Positions 25,700 through 35,171 of a DNA stretch of 64,000 nucleotides are shown here, in pieces. A program made the translations under genes and the position numbers. The stretch's first letter is position 1. The number at the start of each line of letters is the position of its first letter. A model generated the notes under the pieces. That model had not been told where the DNA came from. It was given only the letters and a program-made list of their open reading frames with translations, and made no database searches. This DNA is from Caldilineaceae bacterium (GTDB lineage Bacteria; Chloroflexota; Anaerolineae; Caldilineales; Caldilineaceae). The stretch is taken from contig JAPOVP010000087.1 of assembly GCA_026708085.1 (NCBI GenBank), positions 17,741-81,740 on the forward strand, in the 5' to 3' direction.

Positions 25700-27052
25700 A
25701 TGAGAAGGCTAATTAAACCCTTAGTACGTGGGACACTGGCATTCATGTTTGCCGGTTCCGCAACCATTTCAAGTATCCAGTATGCAGCTGCCAATGAGGT
25801 GCATGTCGTCCAACCGGGCGAGACATTGAGCGAAATCGCAAAGCAGTATGGGACGACAGTAGCGAGCCTGAGACGGCTCAACAGCCTTCAGGACGCTAAT
25901 TTCGTCTGGTATGGTCAACGTCTTGTAGTTGACCAAGGCGGATCAGTTTTCGCTGAGCCGCAGAGTGCGGGGGGATACCAGTTGTACAGGGTGAAGGCAG
26001 GCGACTCCCTTACCAAACTGGCCCGCCGCCACGGTCTCAGCGTGACACAGCTGGCGCAGATAAACGGCATTTCGCCTTTGCGCTGGTTGTACAGCGGCCA
26101 GCAGTTGCGGTTGCCGATTTCGACGACTTCCGTGCAGTCCGCTCAGTCGGCCGCCCCTGTTGACTTTCAGCGCTACACAGTCCGGCCAGGTGACACCCTA
26201 ACCCGACTTGCCAGACAGCACGGAATAAGCTTGACGAGGCTCATGTCCGTCAATGGCCTGTCGCTAGCACGGTGGCTCTATGTGGGCCAAGTTCTGCTCG
26301 TGCCCGCCGGACTTGAGCCTGCACTGCAACCAGTTCCTCCTGTACCTGCTCTAGAGCCTGCGCCACAGGCGCCAGCACTGCAGCCAGCTCCGCCTATTTC
26401 GGCGATGGTACCAGGACAGTCACTTGGCGCAGTTCATACGGTGCAGGCCGGCCAATCCCTTAAGGACATTGCAGACCAGTACGGTGTCAACCACGCCGCA
26501 ATAGCAAAGTTGAATAACTTGGCAAATAACAGTATTCTAGGGGCGGGTCAGGCCTTGCGGATTCCGTCGGAGAGCGCACTTGAACTCCTGGCAGGAATGG
26601 AACATCGACTTGACCAGTCCCGATATCCTACGTCGACTGAACGGTGGGTTGAAGTTGACCTGAGCGAACAGTTGGCTGTCGCCTATGAAGGCACGACGCC
26701 GGTCAAGGCGTTCGTCGTCTCAACCGGCGTAGGGAATACACCGACGGTCCAAGGGACGTTTCGCATTTGGGCCAAGATCGCAATGCAGGATATGCGGGGC
26801 GGGAGTCGAGCCGCAGGCACCTACTATCATCTTAGAGACGTTAAGAATGTACAGTACTTTCACAGGAGCTACGGCTTCCATGGCACGTACTGGCATGACA
26901 ACTTCGGTTCGCCCATGAGCCGCGGCTGCATCAATATGACAAATGAGGATGCCAAGTGGCTCTTCGATTGGACGTCTCCTGCAGTCTACGACGATGACTG
27001 GTTGTTCAGCAACAACGCCAACCCCGGCACACTGATCATGGTTCATGAATAA
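25700..27052 (+). CDS. L,D-transpeptidase with four LysM domains
   Basis: The 450-aa exported protein has a signal peptide or anchor (residues ~1-28). Four LysM peptidoglycan-binding modules follow (about 35-78, 95-138, 155-198 and 245-290), with a Pro/Ala/Glu linker before the fourth. A C-terminal YkuD domain carries HGTYWHDNFG and SRGCINM with the nucleophile Cys410. It should cross-link or anchor peptidoglycan stems in the wall. ATG 25700 follows GAGGTGGGG; the frame opens earlier without support. It overlaps the next L,D-transpeptidase gene by eight bases. Confidence 0.93.
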   Translation: MRRLIKPLVRGTLAFMFAGSATISSIQYAAANEVHVVQPGETLSEIAKQYGTTVASLRRLNSLQDANFVWYGQRLVVDQGGSVFAEPQSAGGYQLYRVKAGDSLTKLARRHGLSVTQLAQINGISPLRWLYSGQQLRLPISTTSVQSAQSAAPVDFQRYTVRPGDTLTRLARQHGISLTRLMSVNGLSLARWLYVGQVLLVPAGLEPALQPVPPVPALEPAPQAPALQPAPPISAMVPGQSLGAVHTVQAGQSLKDIADQYGVNHAAIAKLNNLANNSILGAGQALRIPSESALELLAGMEHRLDQSRYPTSTERWVEVDLSEQLAVAYEGTTPVKAFVVSTGVGNTPTVQGTFRIWAKIAMQDMRGGSRAAGTYYHLRDVKNVQYFHRSYGFHGTYWHDNFGSPMSRGCINMTNEDAKWLFDWTSPAVYDDDWLFSNNANPGTLIMVHE

Positions 27053-27842
27053 TATCCGGGTTACCCACATGTACCGCCACTGGAGTCTGAACGCGATGGC
27101 AAGAAAGATCTGTGTGTCAATTGCGATGGCCCTGTTCTTTGGACTGTTGACCAACGGATGGGGCCATCCGAATACGGCTAGCGCTGCGGAAAAGCAGGTT
27201 CCTATTCCCCAGATACCCGCCACCGAGGGAACGCAGGCAGGTCTGGACCTATTGCCGCCACTACCCTTCATTGGGGCGACTTTGGACCTTCCAAGCGTAA
27301 GGCAGGAACAGGAGGCGTTACTTGACGCTGCGACTCAGACTCCGATTGTGGATGAAACGGAATATGCGGTCTCCTGGACCGGAATCACGCAACTCCATCT
27401 GGATGTCAGCCGGGCTCGAATCGAGGGCGAGAAGTGGATTGAAGTAAGTCTGAGTGACCAGACGCTGTACGCCTGGGAAGGCGGGCAGCTGGCAAATGAG
27501 TTCCTTATATCGTCAGGAATCCCAGCGTATCCCACCAAAACAGGCGTGTTTCGCATGTGGGCTCGAACGCCTTCACAGACGATGTCCGGCGGCGACCCCG
27601 ATGCAGGCACTTACTATAATCTGCCGAATGTGCAGTGGGTGCAGTACTTTTACGGAGAGTTCGCACTTCACGGGACGTACTGGCACGACAATTTCGGCAC
27701 GCCCATGAGCCATGGCTGTGTCAATCTGACGATCGAGGATGCTGAGTGGCTGTTCAACTGGACATTCCCGGAATGGGACGGCTCGGGGGGATGGCTACGT
27801 ACAACTGAGAGTGATGCCACCCTGGTGTGGGTGCACAAATAA
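27045..27842 (+). CDS. L,D-transpeptidase without LysM domains
   Basis: The 265-aa protein has a signal peptide (MARKICVSIAMALFFGLL begins at residue 18) and a C-terminal YkuD domain with HGTYWHDNFGTPMSHGCVNL, nucleophile Cys225. The domain is very similar to that of the preceding gene, so the pair probably arose by tandem duplication. The chosen ATG overlaps the previous stop (ATGAATAA), suggesting coupled translation. An internal ATG at 27096, right before the signal peptide, is an alternative start. Confidence 0.9.
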   Translation: MNNIRVTHMYRHWSLNAMARKICVSIAMALFFGLLTNGWGHPNTASAAEKQVPIPQIPATEGTQAGLDLLPPLPFIGATLDLPSVRQEQEALLDAATQTPIVDETEYAVSWTGITQLHLDVSRARIEGEKWIEVSLSDQTLYAWEGGQLANEFLISSGIPAYPTKTGVFRMWARTPSQTMSGGDPDAGTYYNLPNVQWVQYFYGEFALHGTYWHDNFGTPMSHGCVNLTIEDAEWLFNWTFPEWDGSGGWLRTTESDATLVWVHK

Positions 27843-28525
27843 TGGCAACGAGGTCGAGACCAAGAAAGAAGAGCCGGGCAAAGGGCGGCCGGCATTCGGA
27901 GAGGGACGTAGGGGGCCGCCTGGCGCGGCCTTCTCGTCAGGAGTTGAAGGAGATTGCTGCCAAGAGAAGGCTGAGGCAGAATCTCTACGTTTATGGAGGC
28001 GGCGCGATACTGGTTGCGATTGTGGCGCTGGTCATTTTCTTAAACATTCGCAATAGCGCGCCAGTTGGCGGCGAGGAGTCATTTGCCTCACAGGGCAATA
28101 CGCATATTCAGCAGGGCAGCGCCTCTCCCATCGAATACAACACCACGCCGCCCACCTCCGGTCCGCACTATCCGGGACTGGCACCGTGGGACATCTATGA
28201 TGAACCGATCCGCTATGAGCAGGTCGTGCACAACATGGAGGATGGGGGCGTCATCGTTTACTACCAGTGTGAGGACGGATGCCCGGAGTTGCGCGAGCAG
28301 CTAGCGGGGGTGGTACAGCCGTATCTCAACAGCGGACGACACGTCCTGATGATGCCCAATGACCCCAATTGGACTGGGTTTGGGTCGCAGTCCGCTCACA
28401 GGGATATGGAGGCGCGTATCGCGCTGACGGCGTGGCAGAGGCTGGACAAGTTTGACGAGTTTGACGCGGGCCGTATTCGAGCCTTCATCGACAGGTACGA
28501 GGGAATCGACCACCACGTTAGATAG
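27842..28525 (+). CDS. DUF3105 membrane-anchored protein
   Basis: The 227-aa protein has a very basic N-terminus, one membrane segment (GAILVAIVALVIFLNI) and an outer domain with the DUF3105 landmarks YNTTPPTSGPHY and VHNMEDGGVIVYYQC, including a conserved His/Glu set of possible metal ligands. The function of the family is not known. The ATG overlaps the previous stop by one base (TAATG), so the three plus-strand genes form one operon closed by a strong terminator. Confidence 0.85.
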   Translation: MATRSRPRKKSRAKGGRHSERDVGGRLARPSRQELKEIAAKRRLRQNLYVYGGGAILVAIVALVIFLNIRNSAPVGGEESFASQGNTHIQQGSASPIEYNTTPPTSGPHYPGLAPWDIYDEPIRYEQVVHNMEDGGVIVYYQCEDGCPELREQLAGVVQPYLNSGRHVLMMPNDPNWTGFGSQSAHRDMEARIALTAWQRLDKFDEFDAGRIRAFIDRYEGIDHHVR

Positions 28526-28565
28526 GCAGCGCCTCAGATTCGTGAGGCCCTTTAGTACAGGCAAA

Positions 28566-28599
28566 GGCCCACAGCATGAGCTGTGGGCCAGTTTTTTTT
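28566..28599 (+). terminator. Strong rho-independent terminator
   Basis: GGCCCACAGC (28566-28575) and GCTGTGGGCC (28580-28589) form a perfect 10-bp stem over ATGA, followed by AG and eight T. It closes the L,D-transpeptidase operon. Confidence 0.95.
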
Positions 28600-28618
28600 G
28601 TCGATTGTAGCCAAGCAG

Positions 28619-29167
28619 TCAGTCCTGCTGAATCGCCTCTTCCACCGGCACCAATTCCACTTCGCCGTCCTCCAACTCGACGACTTTGTAGACTTGCTCT
28701 GCTCTGTCGGTCATCAACACGCCGCCCAGGTGGTCGATTTCATGCTGGAAGATGCGCGCCAGCCAGTCGTAGGCCTTGATTCGCTGTGACTTACCATGTC
28801 GATCCTGTGCTTTGACGAGGACGTAAGTTGCCCGGTCCACGTCTGCAGCCAGGCCGGGCAGACTTAAGCAGCCTTCCTGACCGATCTCGGAACCCTTTGC
28901 CTTGACTATTTCCGGATTGATCATTTCATAGCGCTGCATTGTCTCTTCGGGGCGTTCGGTATCCTCCGGATACTCGATCACGAAGATGCGCCGGTCCAGC
29001 CCAACTTGCGGTGCCGCCAAACCAACTCCCTTGCCTTCACGCATGGTCTCAACCATGTTGTCCAGAAGTTGATGGAGTCGTTTGTCGAAGGACCGCACGC
29101 GTTGCGCAGGCCGTCGAAGAATCTCCTCGTCGTCCTCCCAGATCGTAACAATCCCAAGTTTGGCCAT
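28619..29167 (-). CDS. def: Peptide deformylase
   Basis: The 182-aa enzyme removes the formyl group from nascent proteins in the cytoplasm. All three motifs are present: GVGLAAPQVG (44-53), EGCLSLPG with metal ligand Cys100, and H142-E143-I-D-H146. The residue after HL is Gly-Gly (HEIDHLGGVL) where most enzymes have D/N-G. It lacks a good ribosome site. No fmt gene is adjacent. Confidence 0.95.
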   Translation of the reverse strand: MAKLGIVTIWEDDEEILRRPAQRVRSFDKRLHQLLDNMVETMREGKGVGLAAPQVGLDRRIFVIEYPEDTERPEETMQRYEMINPEIVKAKGSEIGQEGCLSLPGLAADVDRATYVLVKAQDRHGKSQRIKAYDWLARIFQHEIDHLGGVLMTDRAEQVYKVVELEDGEVELVPVEEAIQQD

Positions 29168-29326
29168 GCCAGGACAGTGGTTTGTGTTCTGTAAGGTTGT
29201 AGTTTTTCAGGACGGTCAAGCAGGGAACTCAGGTCGTCGTATTGCAGAGACGGTTAGTCGACCGCGTGCAGAGGGGACATCGCACGCGGGTCTGTTGCGG
29301 AAGTAATGTGCCGGCTCTTGCGACAT

Positions 29327-29746
29327 TCAGGGCCGCTGGATGATCAACATCGTCAGACGACTGATATTGACCAGGCGACCGCCCTCATCCTCGATGCGGA
29401 TTTCCCACACGTGTGTGCGCCGTCCGATGTGAATCGGTCGCACGGTGCCAGTAACGTCCCCTTCTGTGACGGTACGCAGATGGTTGCCGTTGATGTCGAG
29501 GCCCACCGCAGTCAGGGAACTCTGGTCGATCATCGCGTTTGACGCCACACTCCCCATCGTCTCGGCCAGTGCGATCGATGCGCCGCCGTGCAGCAGGCCA
29601 TAGGGCTGATGGGTGCGACTGTCCACCGGCATACGGGCACGCATAAAGTCAGCGCCAACCTCGGTGAACTCAATACCGAGGTTGGCGGCCAACGTTCGCT
29701 CGCTCATCCGGTTGATGGCAGCGACGGTCATTTCAGGATTGAACAT
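29327..29746 (-). CDS. PaaI-type hotdog-fold thioesterase
   Basis: The 139-aa protein has the hotdog pattern with HGGASIALAETMGSVAS, which holds the catalytic-helix residues of PaaI/YbdB-like acyl-CoA thioesterases, and the Gly-rich N-terminal strand QPYGLLHGG. The ATG at 29746 is chosen because the frame upstream overlaps the end of the glycosidase gene. Substrate is probably a phenylacetyl-, benzoyl- or other acyl-CoA. Confidence 0.85.
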   Translation of the reverse strand: MFNPEMTVAAINRMSERTLAANLGIEFTEVGADFMRARMPVDSRTHQPYGLLHGGASIALAETMGSVASNAMIDQSSLTAVGLDINGNHLRTVTEGDVTGTVRPIHIGRRTHVWEIRIEDEGGRLVNISRLTMLIIQRP

Positions 29747-29769
29747 CGTCCGATGCCGGCTTCCCCTAC

Positions 29770-31884
29770 TTACTTCGCCATGTTGCGCAGGGCATGGAAT
29801 ATGGGCAAGGGACTCCAGTCGTTGCGGACGATACCCCACTGGGCCTTTTCGGTTCCGTCGGCGACTACGCGGAAGTTCAGGTTCCAGAGGAAGGCAGGAC
29901 CGACCCAGCCCCAGTTGCGCATCATCTGGAAGGCTTCGACCGTCCAGCGGGCCTGCTCGTCGAAGTCGTTGTCATTGGCATAGCCGTAGCGGGGGTCGAA
30001 GGCACCACCGGCGGCCCAGCCGAACTCCGTCGGCCAGATTGGGATATTGCCGGCTCCGTAGCGCAGTGCCAAGTTGCGATAGCCTTCCATCGTGCTGCGG
30101 AAACTCCACGAGTGGTGCGGGTTGTCGCATGCGCCGTTGAAGTGCTGGTTACCGGTCTGTTGTATGGCTTCACATGCGCTCTGCCAAACTGCGTTAGGCG
30201 GTACGTTGTAGCCGCTGGGATGTGCGCCGAAGCCGTCAACGTAGTTAGCCAGGCCCTGCTGCAGCATGGCCTCGAAGTAGCGGAAGTCATCCATAGCGAG
30301 AGAGCCGTTGTCTCCGGCAGGGGTCAGTGCGCCGCTGATCACATACATGGACGGGCAAGCGGCCTTGATGGCCCCGTAGGAGGGACGCAGGAGCGCCATG
30401 TACTCGCTGGGATTGATCGGGCGGTTGCCCCACTCATAGTGCAGATTCTGTTCGTTCCAGACCTCGATGGCTTTGACGGAGGAGCCGCAGTACTCTCCTG
30501 CAAGCCGTCCCAGGAACCTGGCGAAGGTCTGGGGATCGGCGGGCGGGCCGCCGACGGTGCCATCGTAGCCGGACTCGCGGGACCAGTTGGGAGCGTTGAC
30601 TACGCTGAACAGCAGATTAAGTCCGCGCGAGTTGGCTGCGTTCACGAGCGGCCAGATATCACCAAAGCCGTACTGACCCTGGTTGGACTCGAAGACCTTC
30701 CATTCGATCTGCTGCTTCACCCAGCCGAAGCCCAGCTCGCGGGTCTTGTCCATGGCGATGCCTTCCTGGCCGTTGTGAATCATGTGCGCCTGGACGCCGT
30801 AGCCGAAGCCTATGCCAGGCAGCCTGGTTGAAGGCGCCGAGGGAGCCGGCGCTGCAGCCGGAGGAGCCGCTTCGGGCCGGGGCGGGATTTCGGACTCGGT
30901 GAATTTCTTCACGCCGACAAGGGATCCGACTAGCTCGGTGAGGTCGCGGTAGATCCAGGCAGCTTCACTGACTCCCTCCACTTCGACCTGGAACCAGTCT
31001 TCATTGGGGCCGATACCGGTAATTTTAACCTGTGTGCCGGCGGTCAGCACGCTCAGGATCGGGTATTCGGTGCCGGGTCCGGCGCGAACGTTCAGATGGG
31101 TCGGCTGGCTGATTGCGAACGGGCCTCCCGTAGCGGGCGGCTGCGGGGCAGGCTGCGGCTGGGGTTGCTGGGTTCCCGTGCCACTTCCGGACGGTGGCGC
31201 GCTCGACCCGCCCTGTGGAATCCAAATCCTCGTGCCCCAGAAGAGGGCGTTTGCATTGGCCATGCTATTTGCCCGCATGATCGCGGAAATTGTGGTGCCG
31301 TTGTTGAAAGCTATTCGGCTGAGCGTATCGCCAAGTTGCACTTCGTACCAGAAACCTCCTCCGCTGGTTGGCGTGCCTGTGGTCGTGCCTCCACCGCCTC
31401 CGCCGCTTGTGCCTGAACCGGGAATACACAGCTGCTGGCCAATGTAAACGTAAGAGGTCACGGAAACTCCGTTGACCTGGGCCAGGTTCTGTATCGATAC
31501 CCCGTAGTTGACGGCGATGCCGGAGAGCGATTCGCCGGCAACGACGTTATGGGTCCGGGCGCAGGTGGTTGGCTGTGAAGGGGCTGCTTGCTGTCCTGTG
31601 GTAGGAATGCGCAGGCTTTGGCCGACAAAGATCTGATTTGGATTGGCGATGTTGTTGGCAGTAATCAGGGCCTGGAGTGAAACGCCATAGTTGGCGGCTA
31701 TACGGGATAGGGTCTCGCCGGCCTGCACGATGTGCGTAGTGTACCCGGTTGTTTGGGGGTTCACATTGACCTGAAGCGATGCAGCCGTAACCGACTGCGG
31801 CAGCAAGGAGAAAAGCAAAACCGTCGCGACCGAAATCAGCCAAATGCGACGGGACGCTCTCAACTGAGTTATACCTGCACGCAT
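29770..31884 (-). CDS. Secreted glycoside hydrolase (clan GH-A type) with three LysM and an SH3b domain
   Basis: The 704-aa protein has a signal peptide, three LysM modules (about 50-95, 108-150 and 180-225) separated by Gly/Thr- and Pro/Gln-rich linkers, a bacterial SH3 domain (about 260-325, [18 protein letters not shown]), a Pro/Ala linker and a ~330-aa TIM-barrel. The barrel has the clan GH-A acid/base motif EVWNEQN and the nucleophile motif WPTEFGW, most like GH39 or GH5 enzymes. It should bind the wall and hydrolyse a polysaccharide. AAGGAG six bases before ATG 31884 fixes the start. Confidence 0.85.
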   Translation of the reverse strand: MRAGITQLRASRRIWLISVATVLLFSLLPQSVTAASLQVNVNPQTTGYTTHIVQAGETLSRIAANYGVSLQALITANNIANPNQIFVGQSLRIPTTGQQAAPSQPTTCARTHNVVAGESLSGIAVNYGVSIQNLAQVNGVSVTSYVYIGQQLCIPGSGTSGGGGGGTTTGTPTSGGGFWYEVQLGDTLSRIAFNNGTTISAIMRANSMANANALFWGTRIWIPQGGSSAPPSGSGTGTQQPQPQPAPQPPATGGPFAISQPTHLNVRAGPGTEYPILSVLTAGTQVKITGIGPNEDWFQVEVEGVSEAAWIYRDLTELVGSLVGVKKFTESEIPPRPEAAPPAAAPAPSAPSTRLPGIGFGYGVQAHMIHNGQEGIAMDKTRELGFGWVKQQIEWKVFESNQGQYGFGDIWPLVNAANSRGLNLLFSVVNAPNWSRESGYDGTVGGPPADPQTFARFLGRLAGEYCGSSVKAIEVWNEQNLHYEWGNRPINPSEYMALLRPSYGAIKAACPSMYVISGALTPAGDNGSLAMDDFRYFEAMLQQGLANYVDGFGAHPSGYNVPPNAVWQSACEAIQQTGNQHFNGACDNPHHSWSFRSTMEGYRNLALRYGAGNIPIWPTEFGWAAGGAFDPRYGYANDNDFDEQARWTVEAFQMMRNWGWVGPAFLWNLNFRVVADGTEKAQWGIVRNDWSPLPIFHALRNMAK

Positions 31885-31948
31885 ATGTAACTCCTTATTC
31901 AAATCCAACTTAAGTCAAGTAGGAAAGATCCTTTGCATCAGACTAATT

Positions 31949-31977
31949 ATTCTGCACCGTTTCCGCATTGAAGTCAA
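31949..31977 (-). promoter_or_regulatory. Promoter of the LysM-glycosidase gene
   Basis: On the minus strand TTGACT (31977-31972) and CAGAAT (31954-31949) are spaced by 17 bases. The -35 overlaps the stop codon of the M20 peptidase gene. Confidence 0.5.
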
Positions 31978-33371
31978 GACGAAATCAGTTCTTCCATCAA
32001 CGCAATGCCGACGCGAATGCCACGATAGAAGTTCGGTAGGTGTAGCTTTTCATTGGGTGCGTGGAGATTATCATCCGGGAGACCGAATCCCATGAAAAGG
32101 ATTGGGATTCCGAGCGACTCCTGTACAACGGTGGCAATCGGTATTGAGCCTCCCTCGCGACTGAAGACCGGTTCAACGCCAAAGACCTTGTTGTATGCCC
32201 TGGATGCGGCCTGCATTTCGGGCACTTCAAGGGGCACTACCGTGGCAGGTGCGTGCTGGAGCGTGTTCACGAATACCTCTACCGTCGGCGGCGCGATCTG
32301 CTGAAGAAAGCTCTCGATCATGGGCCCAATGGCAGACGATGGCTGGTCGGGAACCAGTCGACAGCTGACTTTAGCGTGGGCTTGGCCAGGAATTACGGTC
32401 TTGAATCCGTCGCCTATGAAGCCTCCCCACATCCCGTTGATCTCCAGAGTGGGCCGGGCTCCAATCCTTTCGGTCACTGTGAAGCCCTCTTCGCCCCAGG
32501 CCGCGGGCACACCCGTCTCCTGCAAGAGTTCGGCCTCTCCATAGGGGACGAGGGCCAGCGCGTTACGTTCTTTTTCGGTCAATAGTTGAACATCATCGTA
32601 GAAGCCGGGAACAGCGACGCGCCCGGCGCTGTCGTGAAGCTGCGACAGCAGTGAGCACAAGACTTGATTGGGGTTGTGTACGGCGCCGCCGAACATGCCG
32701 CTATGGAGATCCTGGGAGGGACCTTTAACCGTCACCTCACCGGCCCATACGCCGCGCAAACCGTAGATGATCATTGGCTGGTCGGGCGATAGTATATGAG
32801 TGTCGGAGACGAGACAGACATTTGCGGAGAGTTTTTCGGTTGCTGCGGGCAGATAAGCCGTCAAGGCCGGACTGCCAACTTCCTCCTCACCTTCGACGAG
32901 AAACTTGACGTTAACCGGCAGGGCGCCTGACGTTTGCAGAAGTGCCTCGACCGCGGCGACATGGGCAAACAGCTGTCCCTTGTCATCAGACGCCCCGCGG
33001 GCAAACAGATCGTCTCCGCGCAAAGTCGGCTCAAATGGCGGCGAAATCCACATTTCTTCCGGGTCTACGGGCTGAACGTCGTAGTGGCCGTAGACCAGGA
33101 CTGTCGGGGCGTCGTCTCCTGCGTGCAACCAGTCAGCATAGACAATGGGATGGCCGGCGGTGGGGATAATCTCCACGTTTTGCAGACCGACGGACGTCAT
33201 TTTGCGGGCCAGCCAACCCGCAGCCCGCTCCACATCGGCCTTGTGCTGCGGCAGGGTGCTGACACTTGGAATCCGCAGCCAGTCGCTCAGTTCGTCCAGC
33301 TGGCCCGTTTGGGCATCGCGCAGGTAGGTTTCGAGTCTCGAGTCGAATATGGCATTTCCATTCCGGTTCAT
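31974..33371 (-). CDS. M20 dipeptidase / carboxypeptidase
   Basis: The 465-aa zinc peptidase carries the M20 landmarks GHYDVQPVDP (metal His and catalytic Asp, near 94), ASDDKGQ (bridging Asp), EGEEEVGS (catalytic Glu pair) and a C-terminal ligand region LPDDNLHAPNEKL. No signal peptide is present, so it probably trims dipeptides or N-acyl amino acids in the cytoplasm. Confidence 0.92.
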   Translation of the reverse strand: MNRNGNAIFDSRLETYLRDAQTGQLDELSDWLRIPSVSTLPQHKADVERAAGWLARKMTSVGLQNVEIIPTAGHPIVYADWLHAGDDAPTVLVYGHYDVQPVDPEEMWISPPFEPTLRGDDLFARGASDDKGQLFAHVAAVEALLQTSGALPVNVKFLVEGEEEVGSPALTAYLPAATEKLSANVCLVSDTHILSPDQPMIIYGLRGVWAGEVTVKGPSQDLHSGMFGGAVHNPNQVLCSLLSQLHDSAGRVAVPGFYDDVQLLTEKERNALALVPYGEAELLQETGVPAAWGEEGFTVTERIGARPTLEINGMWGGFIGDGFKTVIPGQAHAKVSCRLVPDQPSSAIGPMIESFLQQIAPPTVEVFVNTLQHAPATVVPLEVPEMQAASRAYNKVFGVEPVFSREGGSIPIATVVQESLGIPILFMGFGLPDDNLHAPNEKLHLPNFYRGIRVGIALMEELISS

Positions 33372-33473
33372 GGGGAGGGGTCTCCAGTAGCTCTTGGAGA
33401 GCCGTTTTGACGCTCCATAGATTGTCGTGCGTTGCTTGCTTTGCGATGTCGGGAAGCGGGCCCGGAGTTTCTG

Positions 33474-33908
33474 TCAACCTGGAAGTTCGACGACGACGTA
33501 CTCCTGGTCAACAGAGACCTCGAAAGTTTCCGCGGTGTAAGGGCCCGGTTGATATGTTGAAGGGATATTGTCTGCGGTTGCAACTTCCACTTCGTAGCGG
33601 CGTGTGCGAACGGAGGCAGGATCCACCCAGGACTGGCCGGTGGTCACGTCGTATTCCCAGCCGTGCCAGGGGCAGCGCAGAATCTCGCCCCGTCTCTCGT
33701 ACCTGTATTCGCCTCCCGGCTTGTCGGCCATCACGAAACCGGTGAGCCTGCCTTCACAGAGGGGGCCGCCCTGATGCGGGCAGATATTGCGGAGGGCGTA
33801 GAACTCACCCTTGATGTTGAAGACGCCGATGGAGCGTCCACCGACTTCGATGATCTTACGTTCTCCCGGCGGAATCTCATCTACAGTTGCGACAACGTGT
33901 TTTGCCAT
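33474..33908 (-). CDS. Rieske-type [2Fe-2S] ferredoxin
   Basis: The 144-aa protein is a stand-alone Rieske domain with C43-P-H45 and C79-P-W-H82 binding the cluster. It has no membrane helix, so it resembles the electron-transfer ferredoxins of ring-hydroxylating or other oxygenase systems. It lies ten bases after the amidohydrolase gene, in one transcription unit, suggesting that it delivers electrons to an oxygenase encoded elsewhere. Confidence 0.92.
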   Translation of the reverse strand: MAKHVVATVDEIPPGERKIIEVGGRSIGVFNIKGEFYALRNICPHQGGPLCEGRLTGFVMADKPGGEYRYERRGEILRCPWHGWEYDVTTGQSWVDPASVRTRRYEVEVATADNIPSTYQPGPYTAETFEVSVDQEYVVVELPG

Positions 33909-33917
33909 TTCTCTTTT

Positions 33918-35093
33918 CTACAGCTTGTATAGTGCGCGGGCGTTTTCGGCCATGAATTTCCGCCGCCGCTCTTTGTCCAGCGGGACGGGAAAGGCCCGAT
34001 CGGGGGCGTCAAAGTCCCAGTGTGGGTAGTCGGTAGCGAAGAGCAGACGATCGTCCATGTCCATCTGGCCGAGCAGCTGGCGGAACTGCTCGGGTTTGAA
34101 CGGCTCCTCCATGGGTTGCGTGCTGGCCCAGAAGTGGCGGCGGAAGAGGTCGGAAGGCAGTTCTGTCACGTGGGGCACTTCGCTGCCCAGTTTGCGCCAT
34201 GAGCTGTCCATTCGCCACAGGAGCGGAGGAATCCAGGCGAAACCGCCTTCGATCAACACGAATTTGAGTGTGGGGAACTCCTTGAAGACACCCTCGAAGA
34301 TCAGGCTGATTATCTGGGACTGGAAGGTCTGGGGCATGCCGCCGTGGTCTTCGATGTAGTGATTTGGGTAGCCTGAGCCTGTGATAGGAACGCCGCCGGC
34401 GCCACCGAAATGAATGGCGATGGGCACGTCATGGCGACTGGCAGCCTCATACATGGGCCAGTATTTGCGCCGGCCGAGGGGTTCCTTTGTGCGGGCGATA
34501 AGCAGTACGTGGACAAACCCCGGATGGCCGCCCCACTTGTCGATTTCAGCGGCGGACAGGTGGCCGTCTTCCCAAGGGACAATGATCGAGGCGCGCAGGC
34601 GGGGCTCAGGCTCCAGCCATTCAGCCAACTGCCACTCGTTGGTTGCGCGGGCGAAAGCGGCACCGAAGGCCAGGTTGCGCTGCTCGCCTGCACCGACCAG
34701 CGGATTGAGGACACCGATTTCGATGTTCCACTGGTCCAGGAGCTGTTGTTGCAGCAGAGGCAGGTTTGAGCCGGGGGGCGTTCCGTCGCCGGGCCATGCG
34801 TCGTGGCGAGCTGCGTTGGGCATTGCGCGCGGATAGTGGGAGCCGTCGAATCCGCGCGAGCCGTACGTCTTGTGATAGTCCCTCCACGGTTCGTCCAGAT
34901 AGCTGCGCAGCACGTATTTCGTTGGGAAGTAGATATGAATGTCTGTGTCTATGATGGCCGTGTCCAGGGGAGCACGGTAGCGGGCACCCTGTTGATTGGA
35001 GGCTGCGGGATACAGTGCATCATGACCGTTCGCCCGGTCACTCGTTACGGTGCCGCTATCTACAGTGGCAGTCGAGTCGAATTGAGCAGTCAT
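33918..35093 (-). CDS. Amidohydrolase_2 family metal-dependent hydrolase/decarboxylase
   Basis: The 391-aa TIM-barrel protein has the metal motif DTDIHIYFP near residue 46, a WASTQPMEEP segment and the C-terminal aspartate in LFATDYPHWDFDAPD. These fit the ACMSD-like amidohydrolase_2 group, which decarboxylates or hydrolyses cyclic acids. ATG 35093 follows AGGAG. It forms an operon with the Rieske gene and lies beside a paralogue at 35172-36197. Confidence 0.85.
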   Translation of the reverse strand: MTAQFDSTATVDSGTVTSDRANGHDALYPAASNQQGARYRAPLDTAIIDTDIHIYFPTKYVLRSYLDEPWRDYHKTYGSRGFDGSHYPRAMPNAARHDAWPGDGTPPGSNLPLLQQQLLDQWNIEIGVLNPLVGAGEQRNLAFGAAFARATNEWQLAEWLEPEPRLRASIIVPWEDGHLSAAEIDKWGGHPGFVHVLLIARTKEPLGRRKYWPMYEAASRHDVPIAIHFGGAGGVPITGSGYPNHYIEDHGGMPQTFQSQIISLIFEGVFKEFPTLKFVLIEGGFAWIPPLLWRMDSSWRKLGSEVPHVTELPSDLFRRHFWASTQPMEEPFKPEQFRQLLGQMDMDDRLLFATDYPHWDFDAPDRAFPVPLDKERRRKFMAENARALYKL

Positions 35094-35171
35094 GGCCGTT
35101 CTCCTATTTTTTCGAAATGGGACGAGCATTCAGTTGCCGGAATTGATCAACGATTCGTCGCCATGAACTTT

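Noticed and set aside
25369..25716. 115-codon plus-strand frame before the LysM gene
   Set aside because: It contains the orphan terminator hairpin and overlaps the ribosome site of the LysM gene; no family.
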